A DNA stretch of 64,000 nucleotides from Plazaster borealis (GCA_021014325.1 CM037462.1:18496135-18560134), one strand, 5' to 3'. Positions 10,928 to 22,874 are shown, counted from the first letter of the stretch. Notes: generated from the letters alone by a model not told the origin. A program made the numbers and translations.

Positions 10928-11279
10928 TTAAAGAAGGGTAAACTTTTGATAATTGTCAAAGACCAGTATACCCACTAAGTGTATTCCAACATATGCATAA
11001 AATAACAAACCTGTGAAAATTTGGGCTCATTTGGTCATCGAAGTTGCAAGAAAATACTGAAAGAAAAAACACCCTTGTTGTACAAATTTGTGTGCTTTCA
11101 GATAGGATTTTTATTATTTTAGTGAGAAATTACCTCTTTCTCAAAAACTACGTTACTTCAGAGGGAGTCGTTTCCTACAATGTTTTATACTATCAACAGC
11201 TCTCCGTTGCTCGTTACCAAGTAAGTTTTTATGCTAATATTTGTTTTGAGTCATTACCAAACGTGTACGATACCTTTAA
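10928..11279 (+). mobile_element. TTAA-A family MITE, copy 3, palindrome arm lost
   Basis: Ends TTAAAGAAGGGTAAAC and CCAAACGTGTACGATACCTTTAA. All landmarks of the family are kept. At about 11107, however, the sequence jumps from GATAGGA straight to TTTTTATTATTTTAGTG, so the left arm and centre of the AATAAAAACTTCTTGCAAGAAG palindrome region are absent. The element is shorter than its siblings by about that amount. Confidence 0.9.
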
Positions 11280-12119
11280 AGATTTGCAATCCCTTTAATA
11301 ACAAATATCCTATTTTTTTTAGTGAGCGATCTGCTGTCAGTGTGTGATGATGACCTATAGACCCGGATTGGAATCAATTTTGACACGGAATAGTGCCCTT
11401 TAGAATAGATAAATATTCCTTTTCCGCAACGTTCTGTTTTTCGGGGGCGCGGGCCGCGAATATCATACCGTTGAATATCGGTCATCGTCCCCTCTAGCTC
11501 AACAATCATGCCCGGGCATGACTAGGGGAAGGAAAGCTAAGACAATTGAAATCGTCATATTTCCATGTCGATGATACCCACGGGCATTGGGAATTGTGTA
11601 AATTAGCTTCCAAATAATTTGAACTCATTTTTTTCTTCTTCTTCTTTTCTGTCTCTTTTCCTTCTTCTTTTTGGCACAGGATGATTGACAAATGTCCCAA
11701 ATTAGGAGGACAGCGCTGCCTGTGAGCGGAAACACGAATTCAGTTTTTGAAATGGGGTTACAATTTAACTTGTTTGGATTACCTACATGAAACAAAGGCG
11801 TGTGAATAAAATGAATATCTTTCCGAAGTACATTCGACTTCTTGTTTTATCAAAAAATACTGTAAGATTTTCAAATTGTGTGTAGATGAATTGAGGTGTT
11901 TATTTTCAAAATGCAATTTTGCAGTATGGCTACTTTTTTTCGCTTTTTTCCCAGTCATTGCTATAGTCACATGTGCAAGGAGCTGTGACAATTTCAGGGA
12001 TGCCCTATTGTAGACAAAATAATAATAATAATAATTGTAATATAATACTTTGCCTAAAGCTTTTTGACTTACATGATCTTCCATCTTCAGTCTGCGGTTC
12101 AATATTATGCCAGCAATAA
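11280..12119. other. Unannotated stretch with short (AAT)n
   Basis: No gene seen. A run of six AAT triplets lies at 12018-12035. The sequence just left of 12120 may be further LINE-flanking sequence. Confidence 0.4.
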
Positions 12120-12727
12120 TTAATACTAATTTATTCATTTATTATGCGCAAGTTTCATAAAAATATGTACAGATGCGCATTACAATAGTAAAAAAGTACA
12201 GATGTTAACAGATATTTAAGAATATTTAAAAATGGAATATACACAGAAAAATACAAGAATAGTTAAAAACTATCAACAGAAATTATACATCAGTCGGCCA
12301 AAGGCTGCATAAAAAACTAATAAAAAGCCTGCCGAAATAAATGGGTCTTGAGCAACGTTTTGAAGCTACCTGTATTATTGGCGATCCTGATGGCATGTGG
12401 GAGAGCATTCCAGAGTTTGGGCGCAACACACTCAAAAGCGCGATCTCCCAGAGTACTTTTAGTTTTACAAAGTGGGTAACTGAGAATGGAAGTGTCATTA
12501 AAACTACGAAGACAATATTTAGACAAAGACCTTTTAGTTAAAAGATTACACAAATATGAAGGCGCTTGCCCATTTAGGGCTTTAAACACAAACAGCAAAA
12601 TTTTAAAATTGATCCTAAATCTGACAGGTAGCCAATGTAAATCAACTAGCAAAGGCGTGATGTGGCAATATCTATTTTCGTTACAAACAAGCCTAGCACA
12701 TGAGTTTTGGACCCGTGCAGCAATCAC
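12120..12727 (-). pseudogene. 5'-truncated non-LTR retrotransposon (CR1/L2/Jockey-type), ORF2 C-terminus and 3' UTR
   Basis: The minus-strand frame 12727-12317 (about 136 residues) reads like the C-terminal tail that follows reverse transcriptase in CR1/L2/Jockey-group LINEs. Landmarks are VQNSCARLV, HITPLLVDLHWLPVRFRI, FKILLFVFKALNGQAPSYL, GDRAFECVAPKLWNALP and SFKTLLKTHLF. The frame is intact to its stop, but an in-frame stop sits just upstream (12734-12736) and the rest of the RT is absent, the usual 5' truncation. The 3' UTR runs left to an ATAAATGAATAAATTAGTAT end near 12120. There is no initiator ATG, since the frame opens at GTG. The fragment cannot move by itself. Confidence 0.88.
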
Positions 12728-13791
12728 GATGCTTTAACTGTATCCTAATCGCCCCATCGTAAAAAAACTGAAGAAAATAAAAGAGTAAAACATGAACAAA
12801 ATATGAGCACCCACAATATTCACGAGCCATATTGTCTTCGCTTATAAACAATACAACGTATATATATTGTGTAGGCCCTCAAAATATTCTATATTAGACA
12901 GATTTGAGAGCACAATAAAAAGGGGACAAGTGTAAAAAAAAATTGCCCAATTGTGACCTGGGGTTGTTGACTTCCAACTTGAGGTAGTTTGGATGACATA
13001 GACCCTGAACATTGTTTCCAATTTGCCGAGAGGTTTAGAGAAATTTTGTCAAGATTGATGCTTGGACGTTTGGAAATTTACACAGGGGTAGGGGGTTTTA
13101 TTTTGAGGGAGAATAACTCACCGGGCCTTAGGACTCCCCATATCAAATTGAGCAGAGGATAACAGTTCAAGAGTCAATGGATAATTTTCCCTTTACTGTA
13201 AAAAGCTGTGACACTTCTAAGTATTTTTATTATAATATTTTTGAATATTTAGCATTATGCACTGTACGCTATGTGAGTTTATTTAGTGGGTGCACCCCTA
13301 AAACGAGGCTCAGCTAAACATTAGTCGGGTCCCCTTCCCAAGTACCCAGACAACTGCCGCTACTTCACGTATACAGGGAACCCAACAAAGATTAAGATCT
13401 ACACATTACAGATTCACACCTCGATCGTCAAAACATTTGATGCCAGGACAATTCTCAAGTCGATATGTTTACGCAATTTTAGGGAACACCGCAGTTCCCG
13501 GTATCGCATTTGACATCAGTCAGTGAAAATACCACAGTAGCTTTTTACATAGATTCATTTGATTAAAGATACACTTGAGCTGCAATATTGAGTAGAACTC
13601 GATCCTTTGACGGGTGGCCGGGAAAGACTTTCAACAAAATTAATCTTGATACGGAGGTTCGATTTACAAAAAAAAGCTCTACATTAAATTTGTTTCAGTC
13701 CCTGAACATTGATATTTATGACAGGTATTTGAGACATCACAGTGTACATTACCTCGAATGTTTTTATGAATACTATTTTCATTAAAACCCA
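12728..13791. other. Unannotated stretch
   Basis: Nothing recognised. AT-rich, with short frames only. Confidence 0.4.
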
Positions 13792-13799
13792 CAAATTTG

Positions 13800-14064
13800 C
13801 AGCGCCGAAACTAGGATAAAATTTTAGGGGGCACAAGGGGGCACACCATTAATTTTTCTTTGGGGACATTTGTGGTCACGTTTCCGTTTGCCTTTATCTT
13901 AAACAAGGCCCTTTTCAGCGATCTTGTTTTGCAGTACATTGTCTGCGTGTAAATGGATTTTTGTTTTCTTACATTGAACTTACCGCATTAAAACGTATAC
14001 GGTCCTCAATGTGAAGGGGCAAGTGCCCCGTGCCAGACCCCCCCCCCCCGCCGTTACGCTACTG
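13800..14064. mobile_element. hAT-like MITE (CAGTAGCGTAAC ends)
   Basis: The right end reads CCGTTACGCTACTG after a C run. The left end is the eroded inverse CAGCGCCGAAACTAGG. A G-rich/C-rich pair of inner blocks (AGGGGGCACAAGGGGGCAC and GGGGCAAGTGCCCCGTG) is typical of this type. The flanks CAAATTTG (13792-13799) and CATATTTG (14065-14072) match at seven of eight bases, as expected of an aged 8-bp hAT target duplication. No coding capacity. Confidence 0.7.
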
Positions 14065-14072
14065 CATATTTG

Positions 14073-17000
14073 TGGCAGCAAGAAATGCCGAGTTCATATT
14101 TCACAATTTAGATTATTTACGTTAATTTTTTGAGACAATTATTGGAAGAAACCAAAAAAGTAAACTTTGTTGAAACATGGTACATAATACAGAATAATTT
14201 TGTTCTCATAAACTTTCTCAGAGAAAAACATTCTGAGAACTTATTTTAAAAAAATATTTTCATAGGCCTACAAGTTATTTTTATTTTATTTGTTTATTTA
14301 TTCATTAGGCCCTATTATTGTTATTATTATTTTTAGCAGTGAGTGTGTTATTGATCCTTTTTAACGGCATGGCACACCAATGCTTTAACATATATGTAAA
14401 CATTGACATTTATAGAGAAATTGACTACGATCGTAAACATACGAGTCTAGACTTTTTCCTTTGTGAAAAGCAATAACTTTAACTCATTGTCACGGTCTAT
14501 TTGCTTCGAAAAGTCGCTAATTCAAAAATGTTTTTACTGCCCATGAATTAGTTTTGAAAGAATAATGTATTTTCTATGTTAAAGATTCCATAATCCTTTT
14601 TCCCATACTAATTTTAACAATCAATTGTGGGTAAATGACCAAATATAAAAACAAATGGGTAAAAATGAATAAAACACCGGTCTCATATAGGATAAGATGA
14701 AAGTACCCTGCGTAGTTTTTATGATCTTGAAGCTTGGACTAATTTCAAAACTGATCAAAAAAGTTCCATAAAAAAATATTGATCGCCAGTGCTTTCTTTA
14801 GGAATGAAGTTTTATTTTCCATGTCAATGACATATTACAATTCCGCCACTGCTCCACAAATATAATAACATATTTCGAATTCAAGAAAAAAACCACAAAC
14901 AAAACACCAATGTAAACATTACTGATGTAAAGCCTTGTTTGTTCTTTTTTTTCTTTTCTTTACCCTAAGTTCCGTGACCGATTTACTCGAGATAAAAATT
15001 CTCTGACCGCATTTTTCCTTTTTCCATGTTCTAATTATTTATACCGATAAAACTATTACTGCGATCGTTAAAACATAAATTGGTCTTTGGAACTGACAGA
15101 ATTTTCCCATTTGCTCTCTTTATCTTTACTGCATCTAATAACTACGGTTTCAACCCCCCCCCCTCTTTCACTCGGTTTTTTTTTATGATCTCAACCGAAC
15201 GGTTCGTCAACAAACTGTGTCCGACCAGCCACCTGAGAGGTAATGAGGTCTAGGTAAAGCTCATTTATCTTTCAGGGTTGATGGTGAAGATCTCTGTTCG
15301 GATCGTGGTCAAAGAGAAGGGGGGAAACCCACTCACGGCATCATAAACCACGCTAAAGAGACCAACCGACAATTTACGAGGGTAAATATTTTCTTTGGTG
15401 TTCTTTGGAGATAGGCCGCTATAGGGCCGTTAATGATGTTATGGGCCGTGGTTGTGTATGCCCACGTGTTGTAGTGAGCAATAAAAGATGAGAAAGCCGA
15501 CGTTTCGGTGGTTTCCTCTGGTGATGTTCAGCAAAAATTAGGGCAGGTGTACCCCCAGACAAACACAAACTCAACCACGCCCCTTGAGGTGTTGTTAAGA
15601 AATTTTAAAACAAATTATTCTTTGAATTTGCTAGAGGATGGAACAAAAAAACAACTATAGGCCTGCCTTTTTATCTCTCAACAAAAAAAGCACGATATAT
15701 CATTTATCTTTATATCAAAGCCGTCCTTCGTTGTGTTTTGTTTCAAATAACTCTTTTACCAATTATAATTTGTTCAAAGTCACGATACTGCACAGCCCAC
15801 CGACACGTTCACAGTTTTAATTTGAATTGCAAAAACGTTATAATGCATACATTAATGTCCAGTCCTCCACTCTGCCGGGTTATTGTTTTCCAAAGTGGTA
15901 TTTCAGGGGTGTCTTCCGAGAAAATTATTGTTCCGTTTTGGTTGAATGCGGCCACAGTGCAGCCGCCATGAGAACCAATATATGTCACTTTTCATTTACC
16001 GCCAATTAGATCGACGTGTCAGTTGGTCTCAGTGCTTGAAGTATTAAGTTCTTTGCGTTTCTTTATATCCGCTGTTCAAACCGAGACCTAAAAAAAAAAA
16101 AATATAAAAAAAAACACCAAGACGGTACTTTTTTTCAAACCGAGCCTTTGCTGCCCGAAAAGCAAAACTCACTTCTGACCCCTATTCACAAAACTGGGCC
16201 AAAATGAAATCCAAACCCCCTTCGGAGGAGCGCAGGACCCCAAATTTAGCCCCTAGGGCACCGCGCCAACTCAGCCGAAGTTTGCACAACAAAACGCCGC
16301 GAACAATTACCGCCCAAATTTCAACCCCCGTGATGTACTTACTTGCATTACGACAACAGCTGATTTTATTGCGGTGTATTTATTGTCCAAAAAACGGACT
16401 GAATTGTACTGTCAAAACAGCCCGGTTGTAATTTTACCGGAAGAAATCGGAGCAGGGCTGCGGTAAAAGGTGGGCAGTAAAAAATGGTTGAGCAGAGTGC
16501 GTTTATTACAAGATTTACTGCAGGTGTTCGGTGTTCGTAGCAACGGCACGAAAGTGATTAAGTATTATAATAAAACAGGCATGTTTTTACAGTCTTTGTA
16601 ACCGTTCCAATTTGAAGTGCATGCGGAGGTGGTAGGTATAGCGAGAGGAAGGAAGGGAGGGGGGGTCGCATTCAAACAGACTTAAGATGGGACATACTTT
16701 ATGGTAAGATCTGTGGTGTAACTGGGGCGTGCCTAACTCTGTAATGGGAATCAATTCGTCAAAGTGACAGTTTTTGTTTACTCATAAATCTGACAGCGGG
16801 GTTTGGTATTAAACCAAAAAGGTGTCTCTCTCAATAATATGTGGCCTTTGAGAACAGTGTGGTCATGTCTTTAGGGTAGGTCACAAAGTTAAAACAATAA
16901 TGTGCCTCTTCTAAATAGAATCTAAGGGTGAATAAATAATCAAATATTACAAATAAAGGAATAAATACAATTACTTTCATCTGTCCTTTCAGACAGATTA

Positions 17001-17805
17001 ATCTCTTCGTAAATAAAATTATTTATTCAAATTCCGTATTAATTTATTGTAAATATTTTCTGGTTTTCCGGATTCTATTTCTGTGGTTACGATACAAAAC
17101 TCCATCTGAAAAGTGGTTGGTTATTAATATAAAGAATAAATTAACCTGTAAAGCTTCAATGCAACGGACACACAATCAACCAACCGACAAAGAAACAACT
17201 CCAACACATCCAAACTAAAACACCGAACTTGCACAGTAATCGTTCTTCATTCATAACAACTTTACGGTGTTTTGAAAGCGCCATCTATTGTCCTCCGATT
17301 GTTCCCCCATGTTGTAAAAGTAGCTGAGGTGTTACTTTTTATGTCTATTGTCAACCATGGTTTATTGCTATTATTTGTTATAAGTGAGTCAACAGTTTGC
17401 ATGTGAAAACAAACTCAGAAAATTTGTACCCCTTTGGAAGGTAGACATTTCTCACTAACTATTTGAAGGATACATGTTTTGTATGCAATGATAATAAGTG
17501 AAGACAACATACACAACACCAATGAGTGTTCAATGTGATTCAATCCATATCAAAGCTACGCCTAGGGCTGGGCTTAACACCGGTCAATTCTACATGGCAC
17601 CTAACCTGTGCAGCCACAAATCCAGGCTAACAGCTCCGCTGATTGGCCGTCTTTCTTGTTGAAAAGACCGAAAATTATGGACAACTTCCCCGGCTTTTGG
17701 GAATCTCTCAGCACCCTTGTCGTCTTGGGTTGCAAGACCGGGTCAACACGGTAGTGTTGTACAGGAGGACTAACCAGCAGATGTTGGGGAAGAAAAAAAT
17801 AGTGG
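14073..17805. other. Long unannotated stretch
   Basis: No gene or clear repeat recognised in 3.7 kb of mostly AT-rich sequence. Short frames around 15638-16009 overlap each other in different phases and show no motif. Confidence 0.4.
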
Positions 17806-17824
17806 AACACACACACACACACAC
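17806..17824 (+). repeat. (AC)n microsatellite
   Basis: About nine AC dinucleotides. Confidence 0.9.
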
Positions 17825-18237
17825 GCACTTTCAGAAACGATTACTGGTTTTGATTGGGGTCTAGTGAATGATTTGTATGGGTGTAATCCCCCTTTTTTTT
17901 CTTCAAAACCAAGGTGTGTCGACCAAGACTTCCGCAAGTCGCTTCAGTTCTTGTGCAAAGTGCGACAGAATTTCAACAAGTGTTTAGTGCTTGTGAGATG
18001 GGAACTGGTTTAACTGAATTAAAGGTTGAATCGTATACACGACTTTACGACTTTAACTCCACTGGCAGCTATTTTGATATCAGTAGGCATATGTCCTGAG
18101 AGGGCACGTGATCATTTTTTTTTAAAACCATTGTTTCCCACGTACACTACATGCTGTAACACATGAACGGGAAAATCGCTCGCTTCAACGGGGCCGAATG
18201 CTAGAAATACGCGCGAAACTTGCACGGTCTATAATAG
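17825..18237. other. Unannotated stretch
   Basis: No feature recognised. Confidence 0.4.
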
Positions 18238-18557
18238 CGCCTTTTCGAAACCATGTCTTGAGCTTGGGCTCAGTCGATCTGGACCAAATTTCATCGAGCT
18301 GCATAAGCAGAAAATATTGGCAGATTTTGCTTAGCAAAAATAAGCAGGGTACCAGTCACAGATCATACATGTGAAATGCTATTTTGGCTGGTTACCTTAT
18401 TCAGGTAAGCATGTTGTACTTAGCTAGTTTTGTTGAGCTTAAGCAGCTCTATGAAATTGGGCCCTGAGTGAAGACCCGTAAAGCGAACATTTTCCAAATA
18501 ACTGACGTGAGTGACGGTGCCCAAGTCCAAGCCCAAACCGTGATTTCGAAAATGGCC
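18238..18557. mobile_element. I-family foldback, copy 1, interrupted
   Basis: The left part is GCCTTTTCGAAACCATG with TTGAGCTTGGGC (18239-18270). The right part is the inverse, GCCCAAGTCCAAGCCC with GTGATTTCGAAAATGGCC (about 18519-18557). Between them lies the D-family element at 18278-18467. Sister copies occur at 25964-26086, 57508-57640 and 63166-63313. Confidence 0.65.
18278..18467. mobile_element. Foldback element (D family), copy 2, inserted in I-family element
   Basis: Left TCTGGACCAAATTTCATCGAGCTG and right CAGCTCTATGAAATTGGGCC with CTGA are the same ends as at 2872-3120. The arms are much more diverged than in that copy. The interior has GGGTACCAG and its inverse CTGGTTACC. No coding capacity. 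Confidence 0.7.
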
Positions 18558-20362
18558 TGAAATTTTCATTTCGACTCGCCCAAATACATTTTTTATGTAA
18601 ACGTACACAACATCATCTGACACAAAATATTAATCTGCACTCTGTAAGTTACGTTTGAAATATTTTAACCGTCTGATTTCATGAATTTTCAACAGCTTGC
18701 TAGTTGTGGTATTTGTATAAAGGAAGAAGATCGGAATGTACTGTCTCATCGGTCCCAATGAGATCTCACAGCTCTAACCATAGCTACAGTCGTGTCAAAT
18801 CTTCACACGGTTAACGCAACCCTGTTGAGGCGGCCATTCCACTGTCACTCGGCACATCGTGTCCCCAGACTTCTATCTGCATTGCAGGTGCAGCCTTTAA
18901 GCTGACCAAACACAAGAGCCGCTAGTGTCCCATCTATTATCCAAAATTGGCACCTAATTATTGTTTCTTATCACGTGGTGCGTCGGTCGTTAAAAGAAAA
19001 CCAAACAAATGGTTAGTAATTATTAAAAAACAAACCAGATTTGGCAAACTGTTGCCACGCAACTAGAAGCAGTTCACTAATACTACAATCTTACAACATT
19101 TTTAAAGTAACATTTCGAGTGATTTTATTTCTGGTTGAAACCAATGCATTTCCAAAATGGAGAGGGCAATGTGGGTGGAAATCGGTGACCAAGTTTGTGG
19201 CAGTCTCTGCGCACGCGCAGAGCAATCTGACCCAGTAATGCGCTGGAAATCGGTCGTGGCTAGGGTCGGGGGTCAATTCTGCGCAAACAGCGATTATCTG
19301 ATTGGGGGATGTTTTACACTTTTGGGGGAAAACGTTGCCTTTGTTGGCCCACGATGCAATAACAAGCCAGGGTCCGTAGCCAATCCATCAAGATGACGGT
19401 GTGTGATGTATTTGTGGTGAAGATGCCTCGTAGACCGTATGTACAGGCACGTTTCCACACAGCCCCTCGGGAAGCCTTTTGTGCACCTCCGAAAAAAAAA
19501 ATCATAATAAAGACGCGCGGGGGAAAAAAGCGCGGGAAAAAACTAATTGAACAGATTTTGGCAAAATTGGTGGGATTTTCGTCGAAGTGATGTTCTGGAG
19601 CCGTTCGCGTATAATGCGTGGGTATACGGGGGAGGGTTGTTGGAGGTTTCATCGTCGTGAACATCGTGGAAAATTTGTACTTTTTTTAATATTGGGAATA
19701 TGGAGGCTGAGAGGGTTGGAAAGTGCATTGCCAAGCCAACTGTACTCTGTGTGAATCGATATCATATTGGTTTAAGGGTTCAATCCTTTCTAGGTTGCTT
19801 CTTGGTTTGGAGGCTTGGAGCTGTGGGAAGGAGGTCGTGGTTTGGGTTTTTTTTTCTTCAGTTTTGTTATCTCATTTTCACTATCCTTATACCCCCCCCC
19901 CCCCCTAGTCTGGAACGGTGTTTACAGTCATCCGCGGTGTAAGATGCTTGCTCGGGGTCCCAGTCCGGCGTGCCAGGCACGACCGGAGCTCCCCGGAGCG
20001 GCGAGAGGCAAACTGTATTTTCCGGTCGTCATTTTTTTAGCTTTCAACAGAGATTTGGTTTGTGGATATCTCAACAGATTGAACGAATCCTGCTGAGTAG
20101 GACGCGTTGGCAAAATGGAATACGTGCTACGCATAATAGGGTACAAAAAAAGACCCGCGAAACGCATAGGTTTACTCTGACGACGAGGCAGAGATCAGAC
20201 CTTTGGTATGAGTTCGATCTCTGATAGGGGCACAGACTAGAATGACACATAATTAAGAGTTCGTTTTGTATGTACGTTAGCTGAGCAACTCCATTGATAG
20301 GGCCGTGTACTTTACTCTGTGCCTTAAAAATGTACAATGCTATAAAAACGAGCTCAGACAAC
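18558..20362. other. Unannotated stretch
   Basis: No gene recognised. The interval 19130-19290 and the part around 19960-20010 are CpG-richer than average, and several short frames overlap on both strands from 19041 to 20361. None carries a known motif. Confidence 0.4.
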
Positions 20363-20506
20363 CAGGGGTCAATTTCATAAAACTCTTCCGAACTTAGGAC
20401 TAGTCCTAGGCAATGCTAAGAGATAGGACTAGTCTTAAGTTAAGACCAGTTACTGATCCTAACTTCAGATAAGACTAGTCTTATCTCTTTGTGAAATCGG
20501 CCCCTG
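20363..20506. mobile_element. E-family foldback (CAGGGGTCAATTTCATAAA ends)
   Basis: The left end CAGGGGTCAATTTCATAAA is the imperfect inverse of the right end TTTGTGAAATCGGCCCCTG. The interior is built of repeated GGACTAGTC and TAAGACTAGTCTTA blocks that pair with one another. Elements of this look are dispersed in many marine invertebrate genomes (general knowledge). Non-coding. Confidence 0.75.
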
Positions 20507-20507
20507 G

Positions 20508-20612
20508 GGCTCCGTCTCCTGCTCCAGGCTTCGCTTGATGTTGAAACACCGTGCAAAATGTACACTGCTCAAAAACTGATCACGGAGCCGAAGCTGGAGC
20601 TAGTACCCAGGC
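20508..20612. repeat. Inverted repeat with GCTCCGTCTCCTGCTCC / GGAGCCGAAGCTGGAGC arms
   Basis: A short imperfect hairpin directly after the E element. The inner block TTGATGTTGAAACACCGTGCA is shared, in inverse, with about 57680-57705 (TGCACGGTGTTTCACCATCAA). It therefore belongs to a dispersed repeat related to the I-family neighbourhood. Confidence 0.5.
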
Positions 20613-21395
20613 TGAGGTTTTTTTTAAAGGCCCCTGTATTGATAAACTGCACCCACTGTCCCACAAGATAATTACACAAGCCGAGGACACGAGACAAGAA
20701 CCGGCAACTGTGGACACTTTCTAATTTTGTGTTCACATTTTACACTTTCGGTAAGAGAGGCCTGCGAGAAGCTGGTGACAAGAAAGCGAAAACACAATAA
20801 AAAACGAACCATTGGTCCATTTTCTTATTAATATGAACTAACCATTTAGACCGAGGACCCGTATATGAAGGTTGTTGTACGTTTTAATAGAGTACTTTAT
20901 TTCTATTATTCTAAGCCAACATGGCGTCCCACGAGGTGGATTATTACGGATTATAAGGATCACAAAGGGAATAATTGTGGAACTCTTTTCGAGCAAACAT
21001 GAAGGTTTTGTCAGACTGGGCATTGTTGACGTGGGTCCCATCATCGCTCCTCATTCAATCTCATCATGAATTTCAACCTGATACCAGTTTATCCCCATGT
21101 AGTGTATGTTCCACCAGCCGGCCCGAACACACTAACTCCCAGCCTAGTCAGCTTCATTCAAAAGCCCCTTATTCATCCAAAAGTTGTACCAGTCTCACTC
21201 ATTCTTGTCATCACCAGAGTTTACATGCTCTTGTGAATGGGGACACACATCTCTGGGGATCCTCTTTCTTCTCATAAAAACCTCCCTCCATCGCTGTGTG
21301 GTTTCTTTTCTCCCCGAACGCCAAGAGAAAATGTTGGGGTATATCTTTTGATGGATACACAAGTCTATTGTTCTGGTAGCATGGGGCAATTTCTC
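20613..21395. other. Unannotated stretch left of the CpG-rich block
   Basis: Nothing definite. Overlapping short frames at 20872-21277 lack motifs. Confidence 0.4.
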
Positions 21396-21824
21396 CGAGC
21401 AGAAAAGGGGGTGCGGACGGTACGTGACGATACCGGCATGACGAGTAACGGGCCCGGCATTGTTCGTCACCTACATGTGCCGGGTTCGCAAAGTCCACCG
21501 CTCAGTGCCGTGAATGGCTGCCGTAATTTGAGCTCCCAGGTCCCGCGGGACATGCTCTGCGATGAAACCGCCCCTTACGGAACAATACCGGGAGAACTTT
21601 ACCGAAGACTTCAGCGACCGCGAGCCGTCACTTGCGGGGACTGCGCTGCAAACAAAAATCAAGGGGTGCATATGGATAGTTTTCCGGGAGCGGCGGCTAC
21701 TTATTCCGCGCCGCACCTTCTTAAGAATTTTAGCATTTTCTCGGAAGATGAAAACTATCGGTTTATACAACACATGGTTACTCTTTGTCCAGGATCCCTC
21801 ATTGGTATGCCATTCCAACTCTGA
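21396..21824 (+). other. CpG-rich open block, possible exon
   Basis: The longest open frame of the window runs here on the plus strand. It is open from 21237 and stops after ...GSLIGMPFQL at 21824; an in-frame ATG at 21381 would give about 148 residues. From about 21420 to 21660 CpG is frequent, about 25 in 240 bases by eye, not depleted as in the flanks. I see no domain, no signal peptide and no transmembrane segment. A minus-strand frame and a third plus frame are open over part of the same DNA, so the openness may be only a composition effect. It could be a first exon or a CpG-rich regulatory region. Not recognised. Confidence 0.25.
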
Positions 21825-22874
21825 CGATTAGCACCCCGATCTTAGAAATGTAGCGTTGCATAACTTAGGGCCAAAAAAACTGCCGGTGGCCAAAAAAGTC
21901 CGCGCAAGAAATCCTCTCAATGTGTGCCCGTGAACGATCTCTCGCCGTCAAAACCGTCTCGATGACCGCCTAGCCCGCGGCCACAAACGAGGCGACTATG
22001 GCGTCTCAGCGGACTTCAAAAAACACTTGGAAGAAAATACTTGTCATTATCGTAAAGCCACTGTGAGAATCACTATCCAATTGGTCATTTGAATTGCATC
22101 GCTGAGTTCACCAATTAACTTAAATAGTGCCAAAACCACGAAGCATCTTTCTCGCCCCTTCGGGGAGTTTGGCGTCATTAGGGGGTTAAAAATTGCGCCA
22201 ATTTGTACCGTGCGTATAGCCCTGTCGAAAATGATCTCCAACTGACTGTTTCAAAAACAGAAAGTCGATTTTTTTTTACAGCGTGTAGGTCCACACACAA
22301 GATCAGTTTACGGGAATGAAAGTAGACATACGGAAATTAAATAAGTCGTTTTCAATTGGCGATCATGTAATATGGCCGGCTTAACGTTTCAAAACATCCG
22401 GGTTTTTTCCTTCTTTCTTTTACTTTCCTCATTGAAATGAGTTACACGTTTCCGCTGGTTGTCTGCTATTTCACGAATGAAAAAAGTTGAAAACATCTTT
22501 AAATGTCAATAAGTGCACATATTTATATATTCTTTCCCCATTAGAACTCAGAAGCACTGAGCCAAATATAAACACATAAATGCGTCCTTGTATCTTTTCG
22601 ACAACAGCAGATCTGTAATGAATTTCAGATTTAATTCTTCCATTAGAAATATGAATGAATATTTACTCTCCATGCCACAACCAGGCACCATTCCTTGCCA
22701 AATAGATGAAAATATTAAAGCTTTCAAATAAAACCTTACCAGGTCCTATAGGGTTAGTATTTCTGAATATTTAGGATTTTTCAAGACATCAAATCACATT
22801 GATATTAAGGCTGATATTTCGGCTGTCTCCACTTATACCATTTCACTATTTTTTCGAGAACTTCCTAATTCCGG
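21825..22874. other. Unannotated stretch
   Basis: CpG-rich to about 22020, then AT-rich. No feature recognised. Confidence 0.4.

Noticed and set aside
15490..15535. GACGTTTCGGTGGTTTCCTC with CTGGTGATGTTCA, reminiscent of Penelope-like or other retroelement 3' regions
   Set aside because: Only one short phrase, no reverse transcriptase or GIY-YIG motif nearby, no second copy. Not enough to call.
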